Positions 18,463 through 27,203 of a stretch of DNA of 64,000 nt are shown piece by piece; the stretch's first letter is position 1, and every line of letters begins with the position of its first letter. The notes beneath the pieces were generated by a model. It did no database searches, was not told where the DNA came from, and saw only the letters and a program-made list of their open reading frames with translations. A program made the translations under genes and the position numbers. Source of the DNA: Rhizobium metallidurans (GTDB taxonomy: Bacteria; Pseudomonadota; Alphaproteobacteria; Rhizobiales; Rhizobiaceae); NCBI RefSeq assembly GCF_014196505.1, contig NZ_JACIDW010000006.1:146484-210483 (forward strand). The letters are read 5' to 3'.

Positions 18463-19233
18463 ATGACCCAAGTCAGTATTGCCTACCCCATGCCATCGGA
18501 CGATCAGCTGGCCGAAGCCGTTCTGCGGTGGCGGCGGCGGTCGCGCGCGCTGGCCGGGCGTGCCGGCCGATTGCTCGGCGAGGCCGCATCCATCCTTATC
18601 GGCTATATGGAGATGGCCCGCGACCAAAGGCGGGCTCGCGCTGCCCAGCCGCTGCAGGCCGACCAGACGCTGCGCTTCCAGCAGAACATCCTGCCGCATA
18701 TGGATGCCGCCTATAATTTCGCGCGCTTCCTCAGCCGCGACCGGGATGCGGCGCAGGATATCGTGCAGGATGCGTTCCTGCGCGCCTATCGCAGTTTCGA
18801 GACATACAGGGGTGGCGATCCCCGGGCCTGGGTGTTCTCCATCGTCCGCAACTGCCACCTCGCCTGGCAGCAGCAGGGGCGGCGCAAGGCGCGCTTCGAA
18901 ACACCGCTCGACGGCGATGCCGGAAGCGAAGGCGTGGCACATGAGATCGCTTCCGATGACGATACGGCGGAGACGGCGATGATCCGCGAGAGCGAATCCT
19001 CGCGCGTGCGTCATGTCATCGGCATGCTGCCGGAGGCGATGCGCGAGATCCTCGTGCTGCGCGAGCTGGAGGAGCTGTCCTACAAGCAGATCGCCGACGT
19101 GATCGACGTGCCGATCGGCACCGTGATGTCGCGCATCGCCCGCGCGCGGCGCGAATTCGGCGAAGCCTGGGATGCAATTGAAAATGGCGGGGCCGAAAAT
19201 CGCGGGGCCAAGAATGGCGGGGCGGGGACATGA
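18463..19233 (+). CDS. ECF-family RNA polymerase sigma factor
   Basis: 256 residues. Region 2 (AYNFARFLSRDRDAAQDIVQ, then RAYRSFETYRGGDPRAWVF) and region 4 (LPEAMREILVLRELEELSYK and IPIGTVMSRIARARREF-like helix) are complete. The roughly 65-residue N-terminal extension before region 2 is longer than in most ECF factors. The ATG at 18463 is preferred to the GTG three bases earlier. It overlaps the anti-sigma gene by four bases. Probable targets are its own promoter and the divergent MBL-TPR-DoxX operon. Confidence 0.92.
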   Translation: MTQVSIAYPMPSDDQLAEAVLRWRRRSRALAGRAGRLLGEAASILIGYMEMARDQRRARAAQPLQADQTLRFQQNILPHMDAAYNFARFLSRDRDAAQDIVQDAFLRAYRSFETYRGGDPRAWVFSIVRNCHLAWQQQGRRKARFETPLDGDAGSEGVAHEIASDDDTAETAMIRESESSRVRHVIGMLPEAMREILVLRELEELSYKQIADVIDVPIGTVMSRIARARREFGEAWDAIENGGAENRGAKNGGAGT

Positions 19234-20033
19234 GCGACACGCCGAAACAGGGCTGCGACCAGTGGGGGCCGGTGCTGCACGCCTTCATCGACGGCGAACT
19301 CGATCTGGTGCGGGCGGCGGAGCTGGAGGCTCATCTTGCCGTGTGTCCAGATTGCCGGGAGGAGGTGGAAAGGGTGCGTGGGGCGCGGCAACGGATCGGA
19401 CGAGAGGGCGTGCGCTTCACGATGCCTGAAGAGACACGCTTGCAGGTGCTTGATGCGCTGGCGCGCGAGCAGGGCGTGGGCGTGCCGGCGCAAAGGTCCG
19501 GCGCGGCGGCATCATCATGGAGCCGCTTCTTCCGCTTCGTGCGTGACTGGAGTTTCGTGCCGTCGCTGGCGGCGCTTGCCGCGAGCGCCATGCTGTTCGT
19601 CAACGCGCCGGCGCCCGAGCTCGGCATCCAGGATCAGTTGCTCGCCAGCCATGTGCAGTCGATGCTTGCCGATCACCTCGTCGACGTGCAGACCTCCGAC
19701 CAGCATACCGTGAAGCCCTGGTTCAACGGCCGCATCGATTTCTCGCCGCCGGTCAATGACCTCGCCAAGGACGGCTTTCCGCTGGTTGGCGGCCGTGTCG
19801 ATTATGTCGGCGGCAGGGTCGTGGCGGCGCTCGTCTACCGGCGCAACGGCCACGTCATCAATCTCTTCGTCTGGCCGCAGACGGCTGGCAGGCAGACGGA
19901 CGGCGAACACGACGGCTACAACATGGTCGAATGGTCGGCGAACGGGCTGGTCTTCTGGGCGGTGTCTGATGCCAGCGTCGGCGACCTTTCCGCCTTCCGC
20001 TCAAGCTTCATGCGCGCGGCGTCCGGAATGTGA
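19230..20033 (+). CDS. Zinc-finger anti-sigma factor, single-pass membrane protein
   Basis: 267 residues. The N-terminal ZAS-type motif H-x3-C-x2-C is in EAHLAVCPDCREEVE. A transmembrane helix (FVPSLAALAASAMLFVNAP, about residue 115) leads to a periplasmic domain with DFSPPVNDLAKDGFPLVGGR and INLFVWP, typical of this anti-sigma family. It would hold the upstream sigma factor at the membrane until a signal is sensed. Translation is coupled through the ATGA overlap. Confidence 0.9.
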   Translation: MSDTPKQGCDQWGPVLHAFIDGELDLVRAAELEAHLAVCPDCREEVERVRGARQRIGREGVRFTMPEETRLQVLDALAREQGVGVPAQRSGAAASSWSRFFRFVRDWSFVPSLAALAASAMLFVNAPAPELGIQDQLLASHVQSMLADHLVDVQTSDQHTVKPWFNGRIDFSPPVNDLAKDGFPLVGGRVDYVGGRVVAALVYRRNGHVINLFVWPQTAGRQTDGEHDGYNMVEWSANGLVFWAVSDASVGDLSAFRSSFMRAASGM

Positions 20034-20042
20034 GGCAAGAAA

Positions 20043-20066
20043 AAAGGCGGACCGGAGCCCGCCTTT
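20043..20066. terminator. Bidirectional terminator between the anti-sigma gene and yebC
   Basis: AAAGGCGG and CCGCCTTT form an 8-bp stem with flanking A-rich and T-containing sequence, placed between convergent genes. Confidence 0.75.
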
Positions 20067-20088
20067 CGACCATTGTCCGGAGGACAGG

Positions 20089-20835
20089 TCAGGCCGAGAG
20101 CTTGGCCAGCACTTCTTCCGAGACTTCGAAGTTCGAATAGACGTTCTGCACGTCGTCGTCGTCCTCGAGGCTGTCGATCAGCTTCAGCAGCGACTGGGCA
20201 CGCTCTTCGTCGACCGGCACGTTGTTCTGGGCGCGCCAGACGGCCTTGACGGTTTCGGCTTCGCCGAGCGAGGCTTCCAGCGCCTTGGCGACTTCGCCGA
20301 GGGCTTCGAAACCGCAGGTGACGTAGTGGCCGTCCTCGTCGGTCTCGACGTCGTCGGCACCGGCTTCGATCGCCGCTTCCATCATCTTGTCGGCATCGCC
20401 GGCCGCAAGCTTGTAGGTGATTTCGCCGACATGGTCGAAGGAGAAGGACACCGAGCCGGTTTCGCCCAGTGCGCCGCCGGCCTTGGTGAAGATCGAGCGG
20501 ACGTTGGAGGCGGTGCGGTTGCGGTTGTCGGTCAGCGCTTCGACGATGATCGCGGTGCCGCCGGGGCCGTAGCCTTCGTAGCGCACTTCATCGTAGTTCT
20601 CGCCATCGGCGCCGGCGGCCTTCTTGATGGCGCGATCGATGTTGTCCTTCGGCATCGACTGGGCCTTGGCGTTCTGGATCGCCAGGCGCAGGCGGGCGTT
20701 CATCGTCGGGTCGGGCAGACCGGCCTTGGCGGCAACGGTGATTTCGCGCGCGAGCTTGGAGAACATTTTCGACCGCACGGCATCCTGACGGCCCTTGCGA
20801 TGCATGATGTTTTTAAACTGTGAATGGCCAGCCAT
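20089..20835 (-). CDS. yebC: YebC/PmpR (TACO1) family protein
   Basis: 248 residues from [19 protein letters not shown], the invariant family start, with the [21 protein letters not shown] block ([18 protein letters not shown]) and YEGYGPGG. Members act as transcriptional regulators or as factors that relieve ribosome stalling at polyproline. In many proteobacteria yebC lies next to ruvC; here ruvC is on the same strand but 10 kb downstream. Confidence 0.96.
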   Translation of the reverse strand: MAGHSQFKNIMHRKGRQDAVRSKMFSKLAREITVAAKAGLPDPTMNARLRLAIQNAKAQSMPKDNIDRAIKKAAGADGENYDEVRYEGYGPGGTAIIVEALTDNRNRTASNVRSIFTKAGGALGETGSVSFSFDHVGEITYKLAAGDADKMMEAAIEAGADDVETDEDGHYVTCGFEALGEVAKALEASLGEAETVKAVWRAQNNVPVDEERAQSLLKLIDSLEDDDDVQNVYSNFEVSEEVLAKLSA

Positions 20836-20947
20836 GGCACCCCTGTTCACGTCTTATTGTTGGGAATGGGCCGCCTTATAAGAGCGAAACGGGGCGCGTT
20901 CAAGGGAAAACAGGCGTATCGGACGGCCGTGCCGCCGCCGTGCGCTA

Positions 20948-21394
20948 TCAATCGACGCTGTATCCGTCGCGGCTCGCGAAGAAGCCGTGTCCGCCCTTGC
21001 GGCGGCAGGTGAGGCCGGTCTCGGCGGAGGTGCAGGTGAATGGTCCGGCCTTCCAGCGCTCGCCGTAGTTCAGCACGTTGACATCGTCGCAACAGGCGGT
21101 GTCGCCTTCCATCTCGAAGATGAAGGCCTTGCCCGAGGCCGACAGGATCAGCCGGATGTATTTTGGCCCGATGCGGTCGCAGCCGAGCTCGGGGCCGCCG
21201 TCATCCGGCCTGTACATCTCGGTGCCGCCCTTGGGGATATAGGTGCAGCCGATGTTTCTGGACGGCGTGACGAAGATGATCTGGCCGTATGCGTCGGGCA
21301 TGAAGCTGCGGTCGGCGGCGGCGGTCGGCAAGGCCGGCGCGAGAGAGAGTGCCGCAGCAGCCAAACCCAGCATGACCACTGCCGCGACGCGCAT
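20948..21394 (-). CDS. Secreted hypothetical protein (DUF6636-like)
   Basis: 148 residues with a signal peptide (LGLAAAALSLAPALPTAAA). The mature part has ITPS-type FVTPSRNIGCTYIPKGG and six further cysteines (ELGCDRIG, TACCDD, FTCTSAETGLTCRRKGG), suggesting a disulfide-rich periplasmic domain. The NIGC block resembles DUF6636 proteins. Start 21394 follows GGGGGA. Function unknown. Confidence 0.75.
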   Translation of the reverse strand: MRVAAVVMLGLAAAALSLAPALPTAAADRSFMPDAYGQIIFVTPSRNIGCTYIPKGGTEMYRPDDGGPELGCDRIGPKYIRLILSASGKAFIFEMEGDTACCDDVNVLNYGERWKAGPFTCTSAETGLTCRRKGGHGFFASRDGYSVD

Positions 21395-21508
21395 GACGAT
21401 CCCCCTATCCCCACGATACCAGGAGCGTAGCATCAGTTCGCGCCTTGGGGAACAAAGCCCGCGAGATGACGTTTCAAACACGGACCACTCGAAACGGAAG
21501 GAAGCGCT

Positions 21509-22012
21509 ATGGCTAGTTTCAACGAGGCGCGGGAGCACCCGGCACGCCAGCTCTGGGATCAGGTCAACAATATTCATGCCGGCATGCTTGGTGTCGATGG
21601 CACCGACATGCACATGCAGCCCATGGCGCCGAACGCCGACCCCAAGACCAACACCATCTGGTTCTACACCAAGTCCGACGCGGAGATCGTGCGGGCGATC
21701 AAGCCCGGGACGCGCGCGCGTTTCTGCGTCGTCGGCAAGGATCACGACTACCACGCCTGCCTCGCCGGCAAGATCGAGGTTCGCCAGGATGCGTCGAAGA
21801 TCGAGGAATACTGGAACTCGGTGGTCGCCGCCTGGTACGAGGACGGCAAGAAGGACCCGAAACTGACGATGCTCGCCATGCATGTCGACGATGCGGAAAT
21901 CTGGGTGTCGACCGGCAGCAAGTTGAAATTCGGCTGGGAAATCGCCAAGGCCAATCTCGACGAGGACAAGATGCCCGACGTCGGCGTGCGTCAGCATTTG
22001 CAGTTTGCTTGA
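21509..22012 (+). CDS. Pyridoxamine 5'-phosphate oxidase-fold (general stress) protein
   Basis: 167 residues with the split-barrel flavin-binding pattern: an N-terminal helix, HMQPMAPNAD, TIWFYTKSDAEIVRAI, RARFCVVGKDHDYHACLAG and a C-terminal IWVSTGSKLKFGWEIAKA. These small proteins bind FMN or F420-like cofactors; in alphaproteobacteria they are often called general stress protein 26-like. A GGAAGGAAG site precedes the ATG, and a strong terminator follows. Confidence 0.85.
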   Translation: MASFNEAREHPARQLWDQVNNIHAGMLGVDGTDMHMQPMAPNADPKTNTIWFYTKSDAEIVRAIKPGTRARFCVVGKDHDYHACLAGKIEVRQDASKIEEYWNSVVAAWYEDGKKDPKLTMLAMHVDDAEIWVSTGSKLKFGWEIAKANLDEDKMPDVGVRQHLQFA

Positions 22013-22040
22013 GTGCGGCCTTTCAGCGAGGTCGATCGAG

Positions 22041-22069
22041 GCCCGGGAGCTTTGGTTCCCGGGCTTTTT
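22041..22069 (+). terminator. Rho-independent terminator
   Basis: GCCCGGGA/TCCCGGGC stem with a short loop, then five T residues, 28 bases after the preceding stop. Confidence 0.88.
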
Positions 22070-22096
22070 GTTGCGTCGGTTGCATGGGCGGGAGGT

Positions 22097-22134
22097 TTGA
22101 CGCGTCAGCTGGTATGGCGTACCTTGTATTACAA
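22097..22134 (+). promoter_or_regulatory. Promoter and operator palindromes of the RHH/ParE module
   Basis: TTGACG, 17 bases, TACCTT forms a sigma-70-like promoter. Two small dyads overlap it: GGTA-N5-TACC (22111-22123) and TTGTA-T-TACAA (22124-22134). Ribbon-helix-helix antitoxins bind short repeated dyads, so these may be autoregulatory sites. Confidence 0.5.
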
Positions 22135-22149
22135 ACGGAGGTAAAAACG

Positions 22150-22410
22150 ATGAGCAATCGTGAGCTTTCTGACCCGATTACCATGCGTCTGCCTGTTGAT
22201 GTGCTGGCCGAGATCGAGCAGATCGCTGGTATCTGCGACAGAAGCAGAAGCTGGGTGTTCGTGCGAGCTCTGAAATCCTATCTCGCGTCGGAAGGCCGCG
22301 AAATCATCGAGCTGGATCAAGCTCGCAAGGATATCGACGCAGGTTTTGGACATGACCTTGATGACGTGATCGACGAGGTCGATGCCATCGTGAAGGGTGC
22401 CGTTGCGTGA
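22150..22410 (+). CDS. Ribbon-helix-helix (CopG/ParD-like) antitoxin
   Basis: 86 residues. The N-terminal DPITMRLPVDVLAEIEQIAG then RSRSWVFVRALKSYLA is a classic RHH DNA-binding domain. The acidic tail (HDLDDVIDEVDAIVKG) likely contacts the toxin. A GGAGG site precedes the ATG. It overlaps the downstream toxin start (GTGA), so the two are translated together. Confidence 0.88.
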   Translation: MSNRELSDPITMRLPVDVLAEIEQIAGICDRSRSWVFVRALKSYLASEGREIIELDQARKDIDAGFGHDLDDVIDEVDAIVKGAVA

Positions 22411-22748
22411 AGGTCATTCTCTCGCCGAAAGCCAGAGAATATGTCACGTCCGAAGCACGTTACCTGAAATCCAAAAGCACACGCGCCGGCCAGCAATTCG
22501 CCGACGATCTCAAGCGCCTGCGACATGATCTTGGCATGTTCCCCCAGATGGGAAAAGCGACCGCTGAGTTGCCGTTCCCGAATGCATTTCGGTTCGTCCT
22601 TGGCGCCTATCTTGTCGACTACGAAATAAGGGCGGCGCAGATTTTCATCCTCGCGATCCGCCATGGCAGGGAGCGACCGCCGGGCGTTGCTGTCGAGGAC
22701 GATTTCGATCTTGAAGAAGCGGACGACAAACCGGATTCCGCTTCTTAG
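22407..22748 (+). CDS. ParE/RelE-superfamily toxin
   Basis: 113 residues from a GTG that overlaps the antitoxin stop. KVILSPKAREYVTSEARYLK, GQQFADDLKRLR and FRFVLGAYLVDYEI...IFILAIRHGRERPP follow the ParE beta-sheet pattern. ParE toxins poison DNA gyrase; RelE toxins cleave mRNA in the ribosome. The C-terminal acidic tail is longer than usual. The target cannot be told from sequence. Confidence 0.87.
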   Translation: MKVILSPKAREYVTSEARYLKSKSTRAGQQFADDLKRLRHDLGMFPQMGKATAELPFPNAFRFVLGAYLVDYEIRAAQIFILAIRHGRERPPGVAVEDDFDLEEADDKPDSAS

Positions 22749-22759
22749 CTGTGTAACCC

Positions 22760-23599
22760 CTACTGCATCCCCTTCGCGACATAGATCTGCGGCTTCTTCG
22801 GCAGCGTGCGGATCGAGATGTCGATGCTGTTTGAAGGTGCGTAGACGACGTCGAAGTCGGGGCCGAACATCGAGAGGAAGTTGGCCAGCGGTCGTTGCTG
22901 GTGCATTGGCAAGATGAGCGACGACCGCAGGCGCTTGATGACGCGGCTCATGCTGTCGGCGCCCATGGTGAGGCCGCCGTCGACGGGCACCATGACGACG
23001 TCGAGCCGGCCGATCGCGGTGTATTGGGCGTCGGTCAGTTCATAGTGCAGGTGGCCGAGATGGCCGATGCAGAGCCCCGCGACCTCGAAGATGAAGATCG
23101 AATTTCCATCCGGCTGCGGCGCGCCGTAGCCGCCCCTGATGTCGGTGGTGACGTTGCGGATGTAGGTGTCGCCGACCATGAGGTCGATCTTGGCCTTTTC
23201 GCCGGGCACGTCGCTCCAGCCATGCAGCACTTGTTCGATCGCCGGATCGGGCGTCAGCGTGTAGTGCGAGGAATGAGCGCGGTTCATCGTCGCCACCATC
23301 GGCGGCTGCGGTGTCGGGTACCAGCCGCTGTAATCGGTGGCGATGCTGACGCCGCCGGGTGTCTCGATCAGAAAGGTCGAATGACCGATATAGGTCAGCG
23401 TCACGGTCTCATTGTCCGCCGCGATCGGCACGGCGCCCGAGAAGCTTGCGAATGTCGCCTTGGGAATGGACTGCGCGATCGCCTGGCATTGGCTGACGTT
23501 TCGGCGCGCTTCCTGCGCCTGCGCGGTGCCGGGGCTCAACCAACCGGGCAGCAGGCCCGACAGGATGGTCATTGCGAAGACAAGAAAATGCAGCTTCAT
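22760..23599 (-). CDS. Secreted UlaG-like metallo-beta-lactamase-fold hydrolase
   Basis: 279 residues with a signal peptide (LLPGWLSPGTAQAQ). LTYIGHSTFLIETPGGVSIATDYSG matches the UlaG-type lactonase start, and GHLGHLHYELTDAQYTAIGRLDVVMVPVDGG the later metal site. The canonical HxHxDH motif is replaced by a region reading RAHSSHYT, so metal binding may differ. It is convergent with the toxin gene upstream and precedes ymdB on the same strand. Confidence 0.8.
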   Translation of the reverse strand: MKLHFLVFAMTILSGLLPGWLSPGTAQAQEARRNVSQCQAIAQSIPKATFASFSGAVPIAADNETVTLTYIGHSTFLIETPGGVSIATDYSGWYPTPQPPMVATMNRAHSSHYTLTPDPAIEQVLHGWSDVPGEKAKIDLMVGDTYIRNVTTDIRGGYGAPQPDGNSIFIFEVAGLCIGHLGHLHYELTDAQYTAIGRLDVVMVPVDGGLTMGADSMSRVIKRLRSSLILPMHQQRPLANFLSMFGPDFDVVYAPSNSIDISIRTLPKKPQIYVAKGMQ

Positions 23600-23712
23600 G
23601 CCACGTCCCCAGCGCTTTCACTGGCAAAAGGATGCGGCAAGGGTCGGCGGCGGTCCAGATCAAATCCCGAAACCGCTGCTCACTTTTCCGTCACTGCGGG
23701 GCCATGCCCGGC

Positions 23713-24537
23713 TTAGCGCCAGAACTCCGGAATGGTCTCCGACAGTCTGGGGCCGAGGCGCAGCGGTGCGATCTTTTCGGCAAGCCCTGTCGCGTCCGAA
23801 ATCTCCACGCCGACACCGCAGATGGTGGCGGGGCCGGTGGCGGCCTCCATGCGGCCTTTCGGCATCTTCGAGATGAAGCGGTTGAGCGGCTCTTCCTTGT
23901 CCATGCCGAGCGAACTGTCATAGTCGCCGCACATGCCGGCATCGGAAAGATAGGCGGTGCCGCCGTTCAGGATCTGGTGGTCGGCGGTGGGCACATGGGT
24001 GTGGGTGCCGACGACGAAGGAGGCGCGACCATCGACGAAATGGCCGAAGCACTGCTTCTCGCTGGTGGCTTCGGCGTGGAAGTCGAAGATGATCGCATCG
24101 GCCTGCTCCTTCAGCGGGCAGGCGTCGAGAATGGTTTCGGCCGCCTTGAAGGGATCGTCGAGCTCGGGATGCATGAAGACGCGACCCATGACGTTGGCAA
24201 CCAGCACGCGGGCGCCGTTTCGGGCATAGAACAGACCGGAGCCGCGGCCGGGCGTGCCCTGCGGATAGTTGGCGGGGCGCAGGAACTGGTCGTTGCGGCC
24301 GGCGAAGGCGACGGCCTCCTTCTGGTCCCAGACGTGGTTGCCCGTCGTCACGACGTCGGCGCCGGCATTGATGGTCTCGAGAAAGATGTCCTCGGTGATG
24401 CCAAAACCGCCGGCGGCGTTTTCGCCGTTGACGATGACAAAGTCGAGCTTCAGGTCCGATATCAGGCCGGGGAGGCGATCCCAGACCGCCGTGCGTCCCG
24501 TCTTGCCGACCATGTCACCCAAAAAAAGCAGTCGCAT
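23713..24537 (-). CDS. ymdB: YmdB-family metallophosphoesterase
   Basis: 274 residues starting MRLLFLGDMVGKTGRTAV. Metal ligands are in FLGDMVG, VNGENAAGGFG, TTGNHVWDQ and VGTHTHVPTAD. YmdB proteins hydrolyse 2',3'-cyclic nucleotides or related phosphodiesters and influence motility and biofilm state in Bacillus. The ATG follows the cyclo-ligase stop by two bases, giving a tight two-gene unit. Confidence 0.95.
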   Translation of the reverse strand: MRLLFLGDMVGKTGRTAVWDRLPGLISDLKLDFVIVNGENAAGGFGITEDIFLETINAGADVVTTGNHVWDQKEAVAFAGRNDQFLRPANYPQGTPGRGSGLFYARNGARVLVANVMGRVFMHPELDDPFKAAETILDACPLKEQADAIIFDFHAEATSEKQCFGHFVDGRASFVVGTHTHVPTADHQILNGGTAYLSDAGMCGDYDSSLGMDKEEPLNRFISKMPKGRMEAATGPATICGVGVEISDATGLAEKIAPLRLGPRLSETIPEFWR

Positions 24538-24539
24538 TG

Positions 24540-25127
24540 CTATCCAATCCAAGAGGCAAAAAAGCGCAGGCCGCTTTCTGTCAGGATGGCATCCAGGCTT
24601 ACATCGTGCGGCTCGTCGGGCACATGTGCCACTTCCTGGCAGTCGAATGCAATGCCGATGAGTTTCGGATGCATGCCTTTTTGCCTGATACGGTCGATCG
24701 CGCGGTCATAATGGCCGGCGCCGTAGCCGATGCGGTGGCCGCGTCTGTCGAAGGCCGACAGCGGCACCAGCAGGATCTCGGGGTCGAGAACCGGCGCGTC
24801 GGGGCCGGGACCGGATGTACCGAAGCCGGTGGAGACCAGTGGCGCGCCATCCACGAGTTCGCGAAAAGCGATGGTCTGGCGGTCGAGAATGGCGGGGACG
24901 CAGAGCCTTGCGCCACGTGCGCGAAACCGCGCCATCAGCGGGCGAAGATCGGCTTCCGAGCGGATCGGCAGGAAGCCGGAGATGATCGTGCCTGGGTCGA
25001 AGGCAACGGCCTCGCCGGCGTGTTCGGCCATGGCAAGGCTCATCGCGGCCCTGGTCTCCGCGGGAATGGCGTCTCGAAGCGCCAGCCTTTCGGCGCGTAT
25101 CGCGGCCTTGATGTCTTTCATGTTCAT
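24540..25127 (-). CDS. 5-formyltetrahydrofolate cyclo-ligase
   Basis: 195 residues with the ATP-site IISGFLPIRSEADLRPLM and the C-terminal signature LVPLSAFDRRGHRIGYGAGHYDR. It converts 5-formyl-THF to 5,10-methenyl-THF using ATP. Two starts are possible (25127 and 25121); the first is six to eight bases from AAGG. The 97-base gap upstream is too short for a 6S RNA gene, which accompanies this gene in some bacteria. Confidence 0.94.
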   Translation of the reverse strand: MNMKDIKAAIRAERLALRDAIPAETRAAMSLAMAEHAGEAVAFDPGTIISGFLPIRSEADLRPLMARFRARGARLCVPAILDRQTIAFRELVDGAPLVSTGFGTSGPGPDAPVLDPEILLVPLSAFDRRGHRIGYGAGHYDRAIDRIRQKGMHPKLIGIAFDCQEVAHVPDEPHDVSLDAILTESGLRFFASWIG

Positions 25128-25169
25128 GGTGTCCGCCTTGCTCTTTTGGCGGGACAATAGAACGCACGG

Positions 25170-25214
25170 CGCGCAATGCAACGCGCGTATGCAAATGCAA
25201 CGCGCGAATGCGAC
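25170..25214. repeat. Short direct repeats between sqdC and the cyclo-ligase gene
   Basis: The decamer GCAACGCGCG, followed by an A- or T-containing spacer, occurs twice within about 40 bases (ATGCAACGCGCG units), with a partial third copy (ATGCGACG). It marks the boundary between the cyclo-ligase/ymdB unit and the sqd cluster. Confidence 0.5.
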
Positions 25215-25223
25215 GTTCGTGCG

Positions 25224-26114
25224 TCAGGCCGCCGGCTGTGTCGCGAGCGCGTGGATGGTTTCCTCGAAGAGTGGCAGTCCGCCCGGCTGCCAGCCCAGCG
25301 CCTGCAGCTTGGTCGTGTCCATCGGCGTCAGCAGCGACTTGTCGGCGGCTACAGGCAGGCGGTTGGCGCAATCGTGCTCCCAGCGGATCGGCTCGAGGAT
25401 GTCCCAGGTGTCGAGCGCGAGATCGGAGACGTTGAAGGTCTCGCCGGAGATGCGACCGGCATCGGCCTCGAGCATGACGCGCACTGCCTTGCCGACATCC
25501 TGGCCGTGCACTTCGGTTCCTGCCCGTGCGGGGATCGGCCGGCCGCTCAGATAGTCGCCGAACAGCTTGTCCCATTTGTTGGGACGCAGATTGCCGTAGA
25601 CACCGGTAAGCCGCAGGCTGGCGGTCGCGAAGCCTGGGGCGGCCAGATGCGCCAGGCTGCGCTCGGCGTCGAGCTTGGTCTGGCCGTAGAGCGTTTCCGG
25701 CTTCTCCTGCGTCGCCTCGGTCAGCGTGGTTCCCGGCGGGTGCTCGCCATAGGCCGCGCGACTGGAGATGAAAATGCAGCGGCGCGTGCCGGCGCGCTTG
25801 GCGGCCTCGAACAGACGCACGGTGCCATCGAGATTGAAGCGCCTGAAGGTCTCGGGATCATCGCCTTCGCCGCCGCGATATTTGCCGGGCGCATGGTGAA
25901 ATGCGGCATGAACGAAGAAATAGGCGTCGTCGAAGGCCTCGATGTGGTCCTTTTCGGGGTCGAGCGACAGGGGCGCGAAATCGACGGGGCGGGAGAAGGC
26001 GCGCGGCAGCGGGGCGTGGCGGCCACCGATGATGACCGAATATCCGGCTGCAAGCAGTTCCTCGACGATATAGCGACCGACAAGTCCTGTTCCACCCGAT
26101 ACCAGTACCTTCAT
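25224..26114 (-). CDS. sqdC: NAD-dependent epimerase/reductase SqdC
   Basis: 296 residues, beginning MKVLVSGGTGLVGRYIVEEL (Rossmann GxxGxxG). An extended-SDR pattern follows, with FISSRAAYGEH and YGQTKLDAERSL (Tyr-x3-Lys). The neighbours sqdD and sqdB identify it as SqdC, the small-molecule dehydrogenase of the sulfolipid cluster in Rhodobacter and Sinorhizobium. The ATG overlaps the sqdD stop (ATGA). Confidence 0.85.
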   Translation of the reverse strand: MKVLVSGGTGLVGRYIVEELLAAGYSVIIGGRHAPLPRAFSRPVDFAPLSLDPEKDHIEAFDDAYFFVHAAFHHAPGKYRGGEGDDPETFRRFNLDGTVRLFEAAKRAGTRRCIFISSRAAYGEHPPGTTLTEATQEKPETLYGQTKLDAERSLAHLAAPGFATASLRLTGVYGNLRPNKWDKLFGDYLSGRPIPARAGTEVHGQDVGKAVRVMLEADAGRISGETFNVSDLALDTWDILEPIRWEHDCANRLPVAADKSLLTPMDTTKLQALGWQPGGLPLFEETIHALATQPAA

Positions 26115-26929
26115 GCTGCCCCTTTCGGATTGGCCATGGCCGATATGTCCGGCACGTCCTTGCCCGTATGGAATGCCTGCCATAGGTCGATCAGGGGCCG
26201 CAGGCTTTCCGCCTTCGGATGATCTGTTTCCCATGGCTTTTCATACTGGTAGTGCAGGATGGAAATACTGTTCCAGTCCCAAAGCGCAGGCATGGTAAAC
26301 CAGACATATTGTAGCATGTTGAAATAAACAGGTAGACCATGCCATTCCGGGAAAAACGCCTGCAGGAAGGTCTGGTCGGTGCGTTTCCACAGGATTTCCG
26401 GCTGGTCGAGCCGCTCCAGCATGGCGCTGAATGTTTCCTTCGATGGCTTTGCGACGAAGACGCCGGAGTTCATGCGGTGAAAGTCGGCGAGCGATTCGTA
26501 GACGTTGGGCGCGGCGGAGAATTCGGGGTAGGCGAACAGCCGGTCGATATTGCGCAGCACGATGGCATCGGCGTCGATGAAGACGCAGGTCGTGTATTCG
26601 GTCAGTTCCCAGAGGCGCAGCTTGCAGAAATTGTCGAGCGGCGAGTGGAACAGCGGCTTGCGGCCCTTGGTGAAGGGGGCTGCGGCGTGGAGTTTTCCGC
26701 GCGCATGGCGTTCGTTGAAGGCGTCCGACAGCGGCAGGTGTTCGACGGGGACGAGGCGGCAGCCGAGGGTGTTCAAGGGTTCGAGGTCAGCGTCGGTGAC
26801 GCCGCCGGTGTGGAGGACGACGATGTCGGCGGTGGTGCGGGTCACCTTGAGCGAGCGGGCGAGCGCGGTGGCGCCCATGGCGTAGTCGGCATTGGTGACG
26901 AGAGTGACGTAGGCGTTGGGGGAGGTCAT
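26111..26929 (-). CDS. sqdD: Glycogenin-like GT8 glycosyltransferase SqdD
   Basis: 272 residues: VTLVTNADYAMGATALARSL at the nucleotide-sugar site and the catalytic DxD in VFIDADAIVLRNID, as in GT8/glycogenin enzymes. In sulfolipid-making alphaproteobacteria SqdD is thought to transfer sulfoquinovose from UDP-sulfoquinovose to diacylglycerol. It is separated from sqdB by a RIME1 element but is on the same strand. Confidence 0.88.
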   Translation of the reverse strand: MTSPNAYVTLVTNADYAMGATALARSLKVTRTTADIVVLHTGGVTDADLEPLNTLGCRLVPVEHLPLSDAFNERHARGKLHAAAPFTKGRKPLFHSPLDNFCKLRLWELTEYTTCVFIDADAIVLRNIDRLFAYPEFSAAPNVYESLADFHRMNSGVFVAKPSKETFSAMLERLDQPEILWKRTDQTFLQAFFPEWHGLPVYFNMLQYVWFTMPALWDWNSISILHYQYEKPWETDHPKAESLRPLIDLWQAFHTGKDVPDISAMANPKGAA

Positions 26930-27000
26930 GGTGCGTGGGTCTCCAGGCGGAAGGTTGTATTGGCCTTCGCTTGCCGCTCAGGCCGCTCGGAATGCCTCGC

Positions 27001-27169
27001 CCCCCTCATCGCCTCGCTGGCGCTCCGGCACTTCTCCCCGTCGGGGAGAAGTGGCAGGTGGCGAGCATCGCCGCCTATCGCAGGAACTGAACGGGTGATT
27101 TGTGCCAAGTGGGTGCAACGAGTCTCTTCTCCCCAACGGGGAGAAGGTGCCGGCAGGCGGATGAGGGGG
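27001..27169. repeat. RIME1-type intergenic mosaic element
   Basis: Two strong palindromes lie here: CTTCTCCCCGTCGGGGAGAAG (27031-27051, 21 bases, given by position) and a second of the same design at 27126-27146. Outer arms are CCCCCTCATCGCC (left) and GGCGGATGAGGGGG (right). This matches the Rhizobium intergenic mosaic element 1 layout. It occupies the sqdB-sqdD gap. Confidence 0.85.
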
Positions 27170-27203
27170 CTCCGGGCTCTGGGTTTTCCTTGTCGCGCGC
27201 CCC

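Noticed and set aside
25128..25223. 6S RNA gene upstream of the 5-formyl-THF cyclo-ligase
   Set aside because: The gap is under 100 bases and shows no long rod-like secondary structure.
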